A DNA stretch of 64,000 nt from Saccharospirillum sp043196875 (lineage in GTDB: Bacteria; Pseudomonadota; Gammaproteobacteria; Pseudomonadales; Natronospirillaceae). This document shows positions 33,105-41,360 of this stretch, piece by piece. Under the pieces are notes generated by a model. That model saw only the letters and a list, made by a program, of their open reading frames with translations. It did no database searches and had not been told where the DNA came from. Position 1 is the stretch's first letter; the number at the start of each line of letters is the position of its first letter. The translations under genes and the position numbers were made by a program. Location: NCBI RefSeq assembly GCF_043196875.1, contig NZ_JBEBMX010000005.1:62001-126000 (forward strand), written 5' to 3'.

Positions 33105-34512
33105 AACTGGGCAGCAGGTTTCGCTGTCGTTCGAATTCCGTTAAGCGCTGACGTAGACGAGCCAATTGGCTGGTGCTCACCGGCTGTTCAATGGCTTGCC
33201 GCAGCAGATTGAAAGCTGCGCTTTCCTCTCCGTTGTGCCACAGCCACAGCGCTCGGGCTTCAGTTTCCCGTTCGGGCTGGCACCGAGCCGCCAACTGTTG
33301 CGAAAGTGCCAGCACTTCAATGTAGACAGCGTCGATTTTATCCAGATGGTTGCGTGCTTCCAGGCAGGCGCTGTTGCCCTCTTGTTGCGCCCTAGTTTTA
33401 GCTTGCCAGAACCAGCCCGGGTCAAAATCGGGAAACAGTTGAGTCAGCATTGCCAGTTGCTCGCTGACCTGCGCTGTTTCAAATTGATCTTGTTGGTGCA
33501 AAATCCAACCCAGTATTAAATCGGGGTCCGCCTGACTGAGTAATTCTTCGGGTAATGCGGAATCACCTGGTTGTGCTGACAGCAACGGTTGGTAGCGGCT
33601 TGGCCAGGCGGCGAAGTTGTCATCGGGTAAATGCGTTTGGCTGAGATGCCAGCGCAGAACATCGTATTGGTGGTCGGGTGAGTCCTGGGTGGTGACATCA
33701 TCCATTGACTCCAGTCGGGCCACTCGAGAGGCCGGTAAAGGGTGTGATTGCCAGTAGTCTGAGCCAGAGGACTGGTAGGTGATCTGCTGTTGCATGCGCC
33801 GAAACACCTGAGCGCCTGCCTGGGCGTCATAGCCGATTTCTGCCAGCGTCTTGCTGGACAGGTCATCGGCTTCGGATTCCATGCTGCGGCTGAACGCCAG
33901 GCTTTGCTGAATGGCGCTGGCCTGAGAGCTGGTAAAGGTGGCGGCCCCCAATTCTGAGTTGCTGCTCATCAGGGCGATACCCAGCAGGGCGCCACTGATG
34001 GCTAACCAGCTTTGCTGGCGGCTGGCGTTTTGCATACGGCTGAAATGGCGCAGCCGAAGGTGAGCCAATTCATGGCCCATTACCGACAGAAACTCAGCTT
34101 CCGTCTCGGCGGTACGCCACAGTCCCAGGTTAAAACCCATTACATTACCGGGCAGCGCAAAGGCGTTAAAACTGCGTTCGTTGATCGTTAGCGCGGACAC
34201 TTCATGCAGCGGAATGTTTGATGCCTGCCGTAATCGTTCGGCGCGCTCATTTAACCAATACTCAACCCAGACATCATTGATGACCTGCCCCTGTCGCTGT
34301 AATCTGCGCTGCAGATAGCCAGCGACGGCAGCTTCTTGGTCGCGGGTCCAGCCTAAAGACTGGTCACCAAAACCTTCGGCGCTGAGTTGGCTTGGTCCGG
34401 TGCATGTCAAGGCCAGTGTCAGTCCGGTGAATAAGGCTGAACAACGGCGTCGAAAGTGGCCTTTGCAAAATCGCACAACGACTCCATAGAGTGGAAAGAT
34501 TGCGCCTATCAT
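33103..34512 (-). CDS. M48-family periplasmic metalloprotease, BepA-like
   Basis: 469 aa from the ATG at 34512; the open frame to 34626 is not needed. An N-terminal hydrophobic segment (about 28-45) is a likely Sec signal. The zinc protease domain has HELAH (about 147-151), with the third ligand in SMESEADDLSSKTLAEIGYD. A TPR-like C-terminal half (about 280-469) is typical of BepA/YfgC, which helps assemble LptD and degrades stalled outer-membrane proteins. No M48-typical membrane helices are seen, so it acts in the periplasm. It is divergent from the TusA-like gene. Confidence 0.85.
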   Translation of the reverse strand: MIGAIFPLYGVVVRFCKGHFRRRCSALFTGLTLALTCTGPSQLSAEGFGDQSLGWTRDQEAAVAGYLQRRLQRQGQVINDVWVEYWLNERAERLRQASNIPLHEVSALTINERSFNAFALPGNVMGFNLGLWRTAETEAEFLSVMGHELAHLRLRHFSRMQNASRQQSWLAISGALLGIALMSSNSELGAATFTSSQASAIQQSLAFSRSMESEADDLSSKTLAEIGYDAQAGAQVFRRMQQQITYQSSGSDYWQSHPLPASRVARLESMDDVTTQDSPDHQYDVLRWHLSQTHLPDDNFAAWPSRYQPLLSAQPGDSALPEELLSQADPDLILGWILHQQDQFETAQVSEQLAMLTQLFPDFDPGWFWQAKTRAQQEGNSACLEARNHLDKIDAVYIEVLALSQQLAARCQPERETEARALWLWHNGEESAAFNLLRQAIEQPVSTSQLARLRQRLTEFERQRNLLPS

Positions 34513-34549
34513 AAGGGTGCCGACTTCGGCTGACACCAGGAGGGTGTAA

Positions 34550-34798
34550 TTGAGTTGTAAAACCAAAGCGACACACTGTCTGGATGTGCGAGGTTTGCGG
34601 TGCCCGTTGCCGCTGCTACGCACCAAGCAGCAGTTGCTGAAACTTCAGCCGGGTGAGGTACTGGAGGTCAAGGCAACAGATGCCGGGTCCTGGCGCGATA
34701 TTCCTGCCTATTTGGCCATGAGCAACCATCGTTTGCTGGAGCAGCATGATACGGCAGACGGTGAGTTTCATTATTGTATTGAACGAGGAGTTGACTGA
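34550..34798 (+). CDS. TusA-like sulfurtransferase/redox protein
   Basis: 82 aa from a TTG start preceded by AGGAGG at six bases. The TusA fold has the key Cys18 in RGLRCPLPLLRTKQ, giving a CPxP motif, and the usual RDIPAYL block. Known family members carry persulfide sulfur. It differs from the closer TusA match at 50431-50673, so its partner is unknown; it overlaps in reading with a membrane transporter directly downstream. Confidence 0.82.
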   Translation: MSCKTKATHCLDVRGLRCPLPLLRTKQQLLKLQPGEVLEVKATDAGSWRDIPAYLAMSNHRLLEQHDTADGEFHYCIERGVD

Positions 34799-34799
34799 C

Positions 34800-35912
34800 T
34801 TGAAGCTGTATCGGGTTATACAAGGATTTTTCCAGCGTTATTTCTCCGATGAAGAAGCCGTCATCCTCTTCATTTTCCTAGTGCTTTTCGGGGTGCTTGT
34901 TTATGTACTTGGCCAGGCATTAGCACCGGTATTTACCGCCGTTATTTTGGCGTATTTATTGTCTCCTCTGGTTGATCGGCTGAACGGTTTACGCGTTCCA
35001 CACCTGCTGTCAGTCGGCCTGGTCTGCCTGCTGTTCTTTGGCGTTTTATTTGTGGCAACACTGATCATTGTGCCGTCGCTGGTGCGACAGGTAACCAGTC
35101 TGGTGACTGAACTCCCGGCCATGCTGCGGTTGTTCCAAGATCAGATTCAAGGTTTGCCGGAGCGTTATCCGGAATTGATTTCCAGCGATCTGGCGCAGCA
35201 GTGGTTGCGCGGTCTTGATCTGCGCGGTATCAGTCAGCAATTATCCGGCTGGTTGCCACGGATGTTGACGATTTCACTGAACACCTTACCCAATGTGGTC
35301 GGCGTGTTGATCTATTTGATCGTTGTACCGCTGATGGTTTTTTTCATGCTGAAAGACCGCACCAAGCTCTGGAACAGTGTTAAGTCCCGGTTGCTACCGG
35401 TTCAACGTGGCCTGATGACGCAGATTGCGGTGGAAATGAACCAGCAGATCGCCAACTACTTACGTGGCAAGGCGATTGAAATCCTCATTGTTGGGCTGGT
35501 GTCCTTTGTTACCTTTGAATTATTCGGGCTTCAGTATTCGGCGTTGTTGGCGACCTTGGTCGGCTTGTCCGTGCTTATTCCCTACATCGGAGCCACGGTC
35601 GTGACGATACCGGTCTTTTTGATCGGCGCTTTTCAATGGGGGTTCACCAACGAACTGTACTACGTCATGTTGGCGTACCTGATCATCCAGATGCTCGACG
35701 GCAATGTGCTGGTACCGTTGCTATTTTCTGAAGCGGTCAACCTCAACCCGGTTTCCATCATCATTGCTGTGCTGGTGTTTGGTGGATTATGGGGCTTTTG
35801 GGGGGTCTTTTTCGCCATACCGCTGGCGACCTTCGTTAAGGCCATTTTTAATGCCTGGCCACAACACCCCGCCAGCCCCGAACTGGAATCCGACCAATCC
35901 ACCGAGATCTAG
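34800..35912 (+). CDS. AI-2E/PerM family membrane transporter
   Basis: About 370 aa. The likely start is TTG at 34800 with GAGGAG ten bases before; an ATG at 34746 would overlap the previous gene by 53 bases. It has about eight membrane helices in the PerM pattern: two N-terminal spans, a hydrophilic region (about 85-145), then further spans with YLRGKAIEILIVGLVSF and the late block QMLDGNVLVPLLFSEAVNLN. Family members include an AI-2 exporter and sodium/proton antiporters; the substrate here is open. It ends overlapping the convergent peroxiredoxin gene by four bases. Confidence 0.85.
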   Translation: MKLYRVIQGFFQRYFSDEEAVILFIFLVLFGVLVYVLGQALAPVFTAVILAYLLSPLVDRLNGLRVPHLLSVGLVCLLFFGVLFVATLIIVPSLVRQVTSLVTELPAMLRLFQDQIQGLPERYPELISSDLAQQWLRGLDLRGISQQLSGWLPRMLTISLNTLPNVVGVLIYLIVVPLMVFFMLKDRTKLWNSVKSRLLPVQRGLMTQIAVEMNQQIANYLRGKAIEILIVGLVSFVTFELFGLQYSALLATLVGLSVLIPYIGATVVTIPVFLIGAFQWGFTNELYYVMLAYLIIQMLDGNVLVPLLFSEAVNLNPVSIIIAVLVFGGLWGFWGVFFAIPLATFVKAIFNAWPQHPASPELESDQSTEI

Positions 35913-36394
35913 CCGGCTCGAAGGGATCCCCGGCCCGCGTTCAGGTCATCGAGCAGTCGATGCACATGTTCGCGGGCGTCGACATCCCGCCAAGCCCGTA
36001 TTAGCTGACCGTCTTCGTCAATCAAGAAGGTCGATCGGACCAGGCTGTGAATTGTCCGGCCGAACATTTCTTTTTCACGTAAAACACCAAACAGTCGGCA
36101 CAGCGCTTCGTTGCTGTCGGAGATCAGTTCGAATGGCAAACTCTGATTGCGTTTGAATTGCTCATGGCTGGCAAGGTCGTCACGGCTGACACCGAAAATC
36201 AAAATGCCCTGGCTGCGAAAACGTTGATAGTTGGCGCCAAAGTTTTGGGTTTCGATGGTACAGGCCGGAGTGTGGTTTTTAGGGTAGAAGTAAAGCAGCA
36301 CCTTATAACCGCGTAAGGCGCGCAGGTGGACGTTCTTATTGTTTGTCGCGGGAACGACGAAATCGGGCACGATCTGGCCCACTTCAAGCATCAT
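35909..36394 (-). CDS. Peroxiredoxin, Bcp/PrxQ type
   Basis: 161 aa thioredoxin-fold peroxidase. The peroxidatic Cys45 is in PKNHTPACTIETQNF; Ala replaces the usual Gly before the Cys. The resolving Cys five residues later, as in E. coli Bcp, is Gln50 here. Another Cys99 in NEALCRLFGV may resolve the disulfide, or the enzyme is 1-Cys type. RSTFLIDEDGQLIRAWR is a family block. It reduces hydroperoxides in the cytoplasm. In many relatives it lies upstream of dapA, as here, though divergently. Confidence 0.88.
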   Translation of the reverse strand: MMLEVGQIVPDFVVPATNNKNVHLRALRGYKVLLYFYPKNHTPACTIETQNFGANYQRFRSQGILIFGVSRDDLASHEQFKRNQSLPFELISDSNEALCRLFGVLREKEMFGRTIHSLVRSTFLIDEDGQLIRAWRDVDAREHVHRLLDDLNAGRGSLRAG

Positions 36395-36606
36395 GGCGGT
36401 TGCCTCCCTGAATCCCTCCAGAGTTGAATCTTTTAGTATGGTCGATATTTGAGCAAATGCCAGTGGCTCAGCCTTGTGTCAAAGCAAGGCGCCCAGTACC
36501 ATTGCGCCGATAAATCGGGCTCGCTCGTCGGGCGTCCTTTATTCGACGATTCAATCGTTTCGAACCACCCATCCGATTCCGGAAACAGCGGGGAGACGCA
36601 ACATTC

Positions 36607-37482
36607 ATGATCACTGGCAGTATTGTGGCCTTGGTGACACCCATGCGCGCAGACGGTTCTGTGTCCTGGGAACATCTGGAGCAGCTGATCGAGTTCCATA
36701 TTGACAATGGTACAGCGGCCATTGGCGCCGTTGGCACAACCGGCGAAGCCTCTACGCTGGACATGAAGGAACACGAGGAAGTGATCCGCTTTACCGTCGA
36801 TAAATGCGCCGGCCGTATTCCTGTGATTGCTGGCACTGGCGGTAACTCGACGCGCGAAGCCATGCACCTTACCCAGGCGGCCAAGACTGCTGGTGCCGAT
36901 GCCTGTTTGCTGGTAACCCCTTATTACAACAAGCCGACTCAGGAAGGTTTGTATCAGCACTATCGGACCATTGCCGAAAACGTCGACATCCCCCAGATTC
37001 TCTATAACGTGCCGGGCCGTACTGCCTGTGATATGCAACCGGAGACAGCGCTGCGTTTGGCCGAAGTGTCCAATATCATTGGGATTAAAGAAGCGACCGG
37101 TAATCTGGAGCGCGCCCGTTTTCTGGTCGAAAACGCCCCGGAAGATTTTGCCATTTACAGTGGTGACGACGTCACTGCCATGGAGTTGATGCTGCTCGGT
37201 GGTCATGGCGATATTTCAGTGACTGCTAATGTGTCGCCCAAAGCCATGTCCAGTCTCTGTGCTGCCGCGATGGCGGGTGATCGTGAGTTGGCTACCCGGC
37301 TCAACGATTTGCTGATGCCGTTGCATACCAAACTCTTTGTCGAGTCCAATCCGATTCCGGCTAAATGGGCGCTGCATACCATGGGTTTGATTCCTGAAGG
37401 TATTCGCCTGCCATTAACCTGGCTGTCCGAAGAGCATCACGAAACGGTGCGTCAGGCGCTGATGGAAGCGGGTGTTGTCTAA
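36607..37482 (+). CDS. dapA: 4-hydroxy-tetrahydrodipicolinate synthase
   Basis: 291 aa TIM barrel. The Schiff-base lysine is in GIKEATGNLERA, and the catalytic Tyr in PYYNKPTQEGLYQHY. VGTTGEASTL binds pyruvate. It is the first committed step to lysine and diaminopimelate. It is followed at once by the bamC-like gene, the order seen in pseudomonads and E. coli. Confidence 0.96.
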   Translation: MITGSIVALVTPMRADGSVSWEHLEQLIEFHIDNGTAAIGAVGTTGEASTLDMKEHEEVIRFTVDKCAGRIPVIAGTGGNSTREAMHLTQAAKTAGADACLLVTPYYNKPTQEGLYQHYRTIAENVDIPQILYNVPGRTACDMQPETALRLAEVSNIIGIKEATGNLERARFLVENAPEDFAIYSGDDVTAMELMLLGGHGDISVTANVSPKAMSSLCAAAMAGDRELATRLNDLLMPLHTKLFVESNPIPAKWALHTMGLIPEGIRLPLTWLSEEHHETVRQALMEAGVV

Positions 37483-37483
37483 G

Positions 37484-38068
37484 GTGATTAAATACGTATC
37501 GATCTGTTTGGCGGTATTGGTTGTTGCTGGTTGTGGCAGTCGCACCGTCAATGTCACCTACCAACCGCCGGCTGAGTTGAGTCAGGGCGACTGGTTCCCC
37601 GTTCCGGCACAAACCGAACGCACCGTCACCAACGCGGAGCGGACTCTGGAGCGCCCACCATTGGTTCTGGCTGACGCAAGTCAGGCCAACGAATTGGATG
37701 CAGCGCTGACCGTAACCGAAACCACCGACAGCTTCGGCAACGTCAGTCTGGCCGTTAATCGCGGTGCCAGCCTGACCTGGGAGTTGCTCGATAGCAGCGT
37801 TACCCGCCTGGGGTGGCCCGTGTCGGACCGCAACCGTTCTGAATACCGCCTGCAACTGAGAGATTCCGACGTTGCTGCGGCCGATGGCTTCTTTGCGCGA
37901 GTCGGTCGCCTTTTTGATGATGAGCATCAGCCGGTGCATCTGATACTGGTGCCACGCATCGGTGAAACCACCATTTCCGCTGAGTATGAAGATGGCACGG
38001 TACTGCCACAGGACGAAAACCAGCGGTTGATGGCGCAAATACGGGAACAGATGCGCCAGGGGGGCTGA
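37484..38068 (+). CDS. bamC: Short BamC-like outer-membrane assembly lipoprotein
   Basis: 194 aa from GTG 37484, two bases after dapA; GTG 37472 or TTG 37475 are alternative starts. A lipoprotein signal ends in VVAGC. The rest begins with an unstructured stretch containing a Tyr-Gln-Pro-Pro segment, like the BamC N-terminus that binds BamD. One helix-grip-like domain (about 75-180, LTWELLDSSVTRLGWPVSDRN) follows. E. coli BamC has 344 aa and two such domains, so this version lacks one. Assignment rests on the position between dapA and purC and on the general layout. Confidence 0.75.
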   Translation: MIKYVSICLAVLVVAGCGSRTVNVTYQPPAELSQGDWFPVPAQTERTVTNAERTLERPPLVLADASQANELDAALTVTETTDSFGNVSLAVNRGASLTWELLDSSVTRLGWPVSDRNRSEYRLQLRDSDVAAADGFFARVGRLFDDEHQPVHLILVPRIGETTISAEYEDGTVLPQDENQRLMAQIREQMRQGG

Positions 38069-38069
38069 G

Positions 38070-38834
38070 GTGCGCTTCACCTCATTGGGCAGTGGCAGCA
38101 AGGGCAACGCCACCCTGATCGAATCGGGGACTACTCGTATCCTTGTCGATTGCGGCTTTGGACTGCGCGATGTTGAAGCGCGCTTGAATCGGCGTGGTGT
38201 CGACCCGCAGTCGCTGACGGCCATACTGGTAACGCATGAACACGGTGATCATCTCAAAGGTGCACCCATGCTCGCCAACCGCTACCGACTTCCCCTCTAT
38301 ACGACGCCAGGTACGTCACGCTCATTCAAAACGGCGGTCGAGACTTATCAACCGATTAACGTCCATCAGTCGTTTAACCTGGGCGATATCAGTATTGAGC
38401 CGGTTACGGTGCCACATGATGCGCGCGAACCCAGCCAGTTTGTTTTCCAGGCCGGCGATTACCGCTTAGGTCTGCTGACCGATCTGGGCAGCGTCACACC
38501 GCTGGTGCGTGAACGCTACCGTCATTGCCAGGCACTGTTGCTGGAGTGCAATCATGACCCGCGCATGCTGGCAGAAGGCCCTTATCCGATCAGTCTGAAA
38601 CGCCGAGTTGGTGGTGATTGGGGCCATTTGAGCAATCAGCAGGCCGCTGATCTGCTGGCCAGTCTGGAATTGAAAACCTTACGACACCTGATGATTTCGC
38701 ACATCAGTGAACAGAATAATCATCCTGATCTGGCTCGGGCTGCGCTCGACCCGGTTCTGGATGGCTTTAATGCCCTTGTTCAGACGCTCAGTCAGGACGA
38801 AGGCTGCGACTGGATTAATTTGGAAACCGTCTAA
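38070..38834 (+). CDS. MBL-fold metallo-hydrolase (YycJ/WalJ-like)
   Basis: 254 aa from a GTG one base after bamC. FTSLGSGSKGNATLIESG and the zinc motif THEHGDHLKGAP (HxHxDH) define the metallo-beta-lactamase fold. LLECNHDPRML and HLMISHISEQNNHPDLA are typical of the YycJ-like exonuclease branch. It belongs to the dapA-bamC-purC run of several gammaproteobacteria. The in vivo substrate is not shown; homologues have 5'-3' DNA exonuclease activity. Confidence 0.87.
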   Translation: MRFTSLGSGSKGNATLIESGTTRILVDCGFGLRDVEARLNRRGVDPQSLTAILVTHEHGDHLKGAPMLANRYRLPLYTTPGTSRSFKTAVETYQPINVHQSFNLGDISIEPVTVPHDAREPSQFVFQAGDYRLGLLTDLGSVTPLVRERYRHCQALLLECNHDPRMLAEGPYPISLKRRVGGDWGHLSNQQAADLLASLELKTLRHLMISHISEQNNHPDLARAALDPVLDGFNALVQTLSQDEGCDWINLETV

Positions 38835-38850
38835 CCACGAGGCTGAACCC

Positions 38851-39564
38851 ATGAACAAGACGGGCGTGCTGTACGCAGGCAAGGCAAAAACTGTCCATAC
38901 CACCGAAGATCCAGATCTTCTGGTGCTGGAATTCCGCAATGACACCTCGGCCTTTGACGGTGAAAAGGTGGAACAGTTGGAGCGCAAAGGTCAGGTTAAT
39001 AACGAGTTCAACGCTTTTATTATGCAGGCCTTGCAAAAGGCAGGTATCGAGACGCATTTTGTCAAAGCCTTGTCGCCGACCGAATCATTGGTGCGCAATA
39101 TGAAGATGATTCCGGTGGAATGCGTGGTGCGTAATCGTGCCGCCGGCAGCCTGTGTCGTCGCCTGGGTATTAGCGAAGGTGAGGTTCTCGATCCGCCGGT
39201 GTTCGAGTTCTTTTTAAAGGATGATGCGCGTCACGATCCGATGATCAATGAATCGCATATTGAAACCTTTGGCTGGGCCACATCAGCCGAAGTAACGCGC
39301 ATGAAAGAGCTGACCATGGCAGTCAATCAGGTGCTGAAAAAACTCTTTGCCGATGGCAACTTATTGCTGGTCGATTACAAGCTGGAATTCGGTCGCTTCC
39401 AGGGCAACATTGTTTTGGGTGACGAGTTTTCACCCGACGGTTGCCGACTCTGGGATGCCCAGAGCCTGGAAAAAATGGATAAGGATCGCTTCCGGCAAGA
39501 CCTGGGTCACGTTATTGAAAGTTACGAAGAAGTTGGGCGCCGTATTGGTGTGCAATTCAGCTGA
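38851..39564 (+). CDS. purC: Phosphoribosylaminoimidazole-succinocarboxamide synthase
   Basis: 237 aa from the ATG at 38851, exactly the E. coli length; a longer frame from 38707 runs in the previous gene. LYAGKAKTV, RNDTSAFDG, VECVVRNRAAGSL and LVDYKLEFGRF are the SAICAR synthetase blocks. It joins aspartate to CAIR in purine synthesis. It is the last gene of the dapA-bamC-MBL-purC run. Confidence 0.97.
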   Translation: MNKTGVLYAGKAKTVHTTEDPDLLVLEFRNDTSAFDGEKVEQLERKGQVNNEFNAFIMQALQKAGIETHFVKALSPTESLVRNMKMIPVECVVRNRAAGSLCRRLGISEGEVLDPPVFEFFLKDDARHDPMINESHIETFGWATSAEVTRMKELTMAVNQVLKKLFADGNLLLVDYKLEFGRFQGNIVLGDEFSPDGCRLWDAQSLEKMDKDRFRQDLGHVIESYEEVGRRIGVQFS

Positions 39565-39622
39565 CAGAAACTACACTTCAAGGCCTGAATTACAAAAGCC
39601 GTAATAAAAAAGGGGAACGTCT

Positions 39623-40432
39623 GTGAAAATTTGGATTGCGACCGCTGCCATTACACTGGCAGCACCGATGGCCTGGTCAGCGCCGCTGATCGATTTGGCT
39701 GGCAGTGTGGGTTACAGCTTTAATGGTCTGGACGAAGGCACCTTGGCCAACAATTCCATGGACCTGACCAGCGACAGCGCTAACAATCCGGCCGGCCTGG
39801 ATCACGAAATGGATTCTGGTCTCTATGCGACGGCCAAAATCGGCCTGCCGTTTTTGCCGGATATCGGGCTGAAGTATGAGAGTCTGGTTAGTAATGGTAG
39901 CAATGTCATTTCTGATACCGTTTCCTATGGTGGTGAAAGCCAGACCTACGTTGCTGAAGAAGTCGAATCAGAACTGGACATGAGCTATCTTGATCTGACC
40001 GTGTCCGCCGGCATTCCTTTCGCCTATTCGTCACTCGACTTTGGTGTGAATTTCCGTTCGTTTATCGGTGGTTTTGAAGCAGAAGGTAAGAACACCGGCC
40101 AAAAATTGGAGGCCTCCTTCAGTGATGGCCCGGTGATTTTACCGATGCTGTATGTGGCCGGTTCGTTCACGCCGCCCGTCGTCCCTACCGATCTGACGCT
40201 CAGCGCAGAACTTAAAACCATGCCCATGGATACCAACGTCACCGATTGGAATGTGAAAGCGGCTTGGTTTGCACCGCTGCCGACCAATGCCTTGGGTAAG
40301 CTGGGTGTTGAAGGCGGTTATCGTGACTACAGTGTGAGCATTGGTGAGTCCACCTTTGGTGCCGATACCGAAGACTTCGTATCAGAAATCAGTTACTCCG
40401 GTTTCTTCCTGGGCGCCACTGTCCAGTTCTGA
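39623..40432 (+). CDS. Outer-membrane beta-barrel protein, TIGR04219 type
   Basis: 269 aa from a GTG with AGGGGAA before it. A cleavable signal peptide (about 1-20, ending AWSAP) is followed by alternating amphipathic strands and a final aromatic residue (ATVQF), the outer-membrane insertion signature. The layout (barrel with GLYATAKIGLPFLPDIGLKY) fits the small gammaproteobacterial family TIGR04219. The function of the family is unknown. Two terminators follow. Confidence 0.8.
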   Translation: MKIWIATAAITLAAPMAWSAPLIDLAGSVGYSFNGLDEGTLANNSMDLTSDSANNPAGLDHEMDSGLYATAKIGLPFLPDIGLKYESLVSNGSNVISDTVSYGGESQTYVAEEVESELDMSYLDLTVSAGIPFAYSSLDFGVNFRSFIGGFEAEGKNTGQKLEASFSDGPVILPMLYVAGSFTPPVVPTDLTLSAELKTMPMDTNVTDWNVKAAWFAPLPTNALGKLGVEGGYRDYSVSIGESTFGADTEDFVSEISYSGFFLGATVQF

Positions 40433-40460
40433 TCAATCGTGAGTCGGTTTGATTGTAATA

Positions 40461-40483
40461 AGCCTCCTTCGGGAGGCTTTTTT
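40461..40483 (+). terminator. Intrinsic terminator after the barrel gene
   Basis: AGCCTCC, loop TTC, GGGAGGCT, then TTTTTTA: a classical strong terminator 28 bases after the stop. Confidence 0.88.
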
Positions 40484-40583
40484 ATGTCGCCTGCATCCAA
40501 AAACCACTCCTGGGTCGTCAACAGTTCAGCTTCTGGCTAGGGCGCCAGATTGCTTGATCAAGATATCCCTTCAAGGTTCTTTC

Positions 40584-40613
40584 GCCGCCCAGCTTGGCTG
40601 AGGCGGCTTTTTT
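40584..40613 (+). terminator. Second plus-strand terminator, against the tetR end
   Basis: GCCGCCCAGC, short loop, GCTGAGGCGGC (one bulged A), then TTTTTT. It ends at the stop codon of the minus-strand regulator gene and could stop read-through in the plus direction into it. Confidence 0.65.
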
Positions 40614-41241
40614 ATTGGCGGGGAGTGGTCGACCAGATGCGCTCGAAACTCCACTGAATTTCGTCGCCAAACTGTCGGCGCAATACCTCAAAGTCGGGAC
40701 TCTCAGCTTGATCCGCCAGTACCGGCGGCCATTGCAGCAATTGCCACAGGCCCACCATGGCCGCATAACAATGCAGTAAGCTGCGACTGCCGGTACCCGC
40801 TTGCAGTTTGTAGGTCTGATCCAGCCAATGACCCGAATCGATCAGGTTCTGCGCCAGCTGTCGCTTGAACTCCATCAGCATTGGTTGATCTAGGTTTTGC
40901 TGCAAGGTGCCCTGCAATTGAGCGGACAGGGGCAGAAAGCTCGGTTCGGCTTCGATGTAGTCCAGCACCCTGGCCGTCAGTCGTCTGGCGATAGACTCTT
41001 CTCTAACCGGTTGGCGAATGGCGCTTAACAACTGCTGCAGATGTTCGCCCAACAGACCCAAAAAAATCGCTTCCTTGGTACTGAAATACAGATAGACGGT
41101 ACCTTTGGCGACCTGCGCCGCCTCGGCAACCTGAGCGGCAGAAGGCAGTTGATGATTATTATCGACAAAGCAACGCGCAGCGGCGCTCAATAAAGCCTGG
41201 CGGCGGGCGGCTTTTTGCTCTGGGGCGCGGGCGCGTTTCAT
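40612..41241 (-). CDS. TetR/AcrR-family transcription regulator
   Basis: 209 aa from the ATG at 41241; a TTG at 41259 would add six residues. The N-terminal helix-turn-helix (about 15-60) has AEAAQVAKGTVYLYFSTKEAIF, typical of TetR with the KGTxYxYF recognition. The C-terminal ligand domain is unassigned. It is probably autoregulated. The next gene upstream, nnr, is divergent with 119 bases between, so it could be a target. Confidence 0.88.
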   Translation of the reverse strand: MKRARAPEQKAARRQALLSAAARCFVDNNHQLPSAAQVAEAAQVAKGTVYLYFSTKEAIFLGLLGEHLQQLLSAIRQPVREESIARRLTARVLDYIEAEPSFLPLSAQLQGTLQQNLDQPMLMEFKRQLAQNLIDSGHWLDQTYKLQAGTGSRSLLHCYAAMVGLWQLLQWPPVLADQAESPDFEVLRRQFGDEIQWSFERIWSTTPRQ

Positions 41242-41360
41242 GTCGAACTCGATGCACAAGGAGGCATTATTGTGCCCGAAACGCTCTGGCTTCTCATCTG
41301 TGATGGTATCGGCTTGGGCAGCTGCGCTAGGCTTGTTTGATCAGTTAGGAGGGCGAGGCA

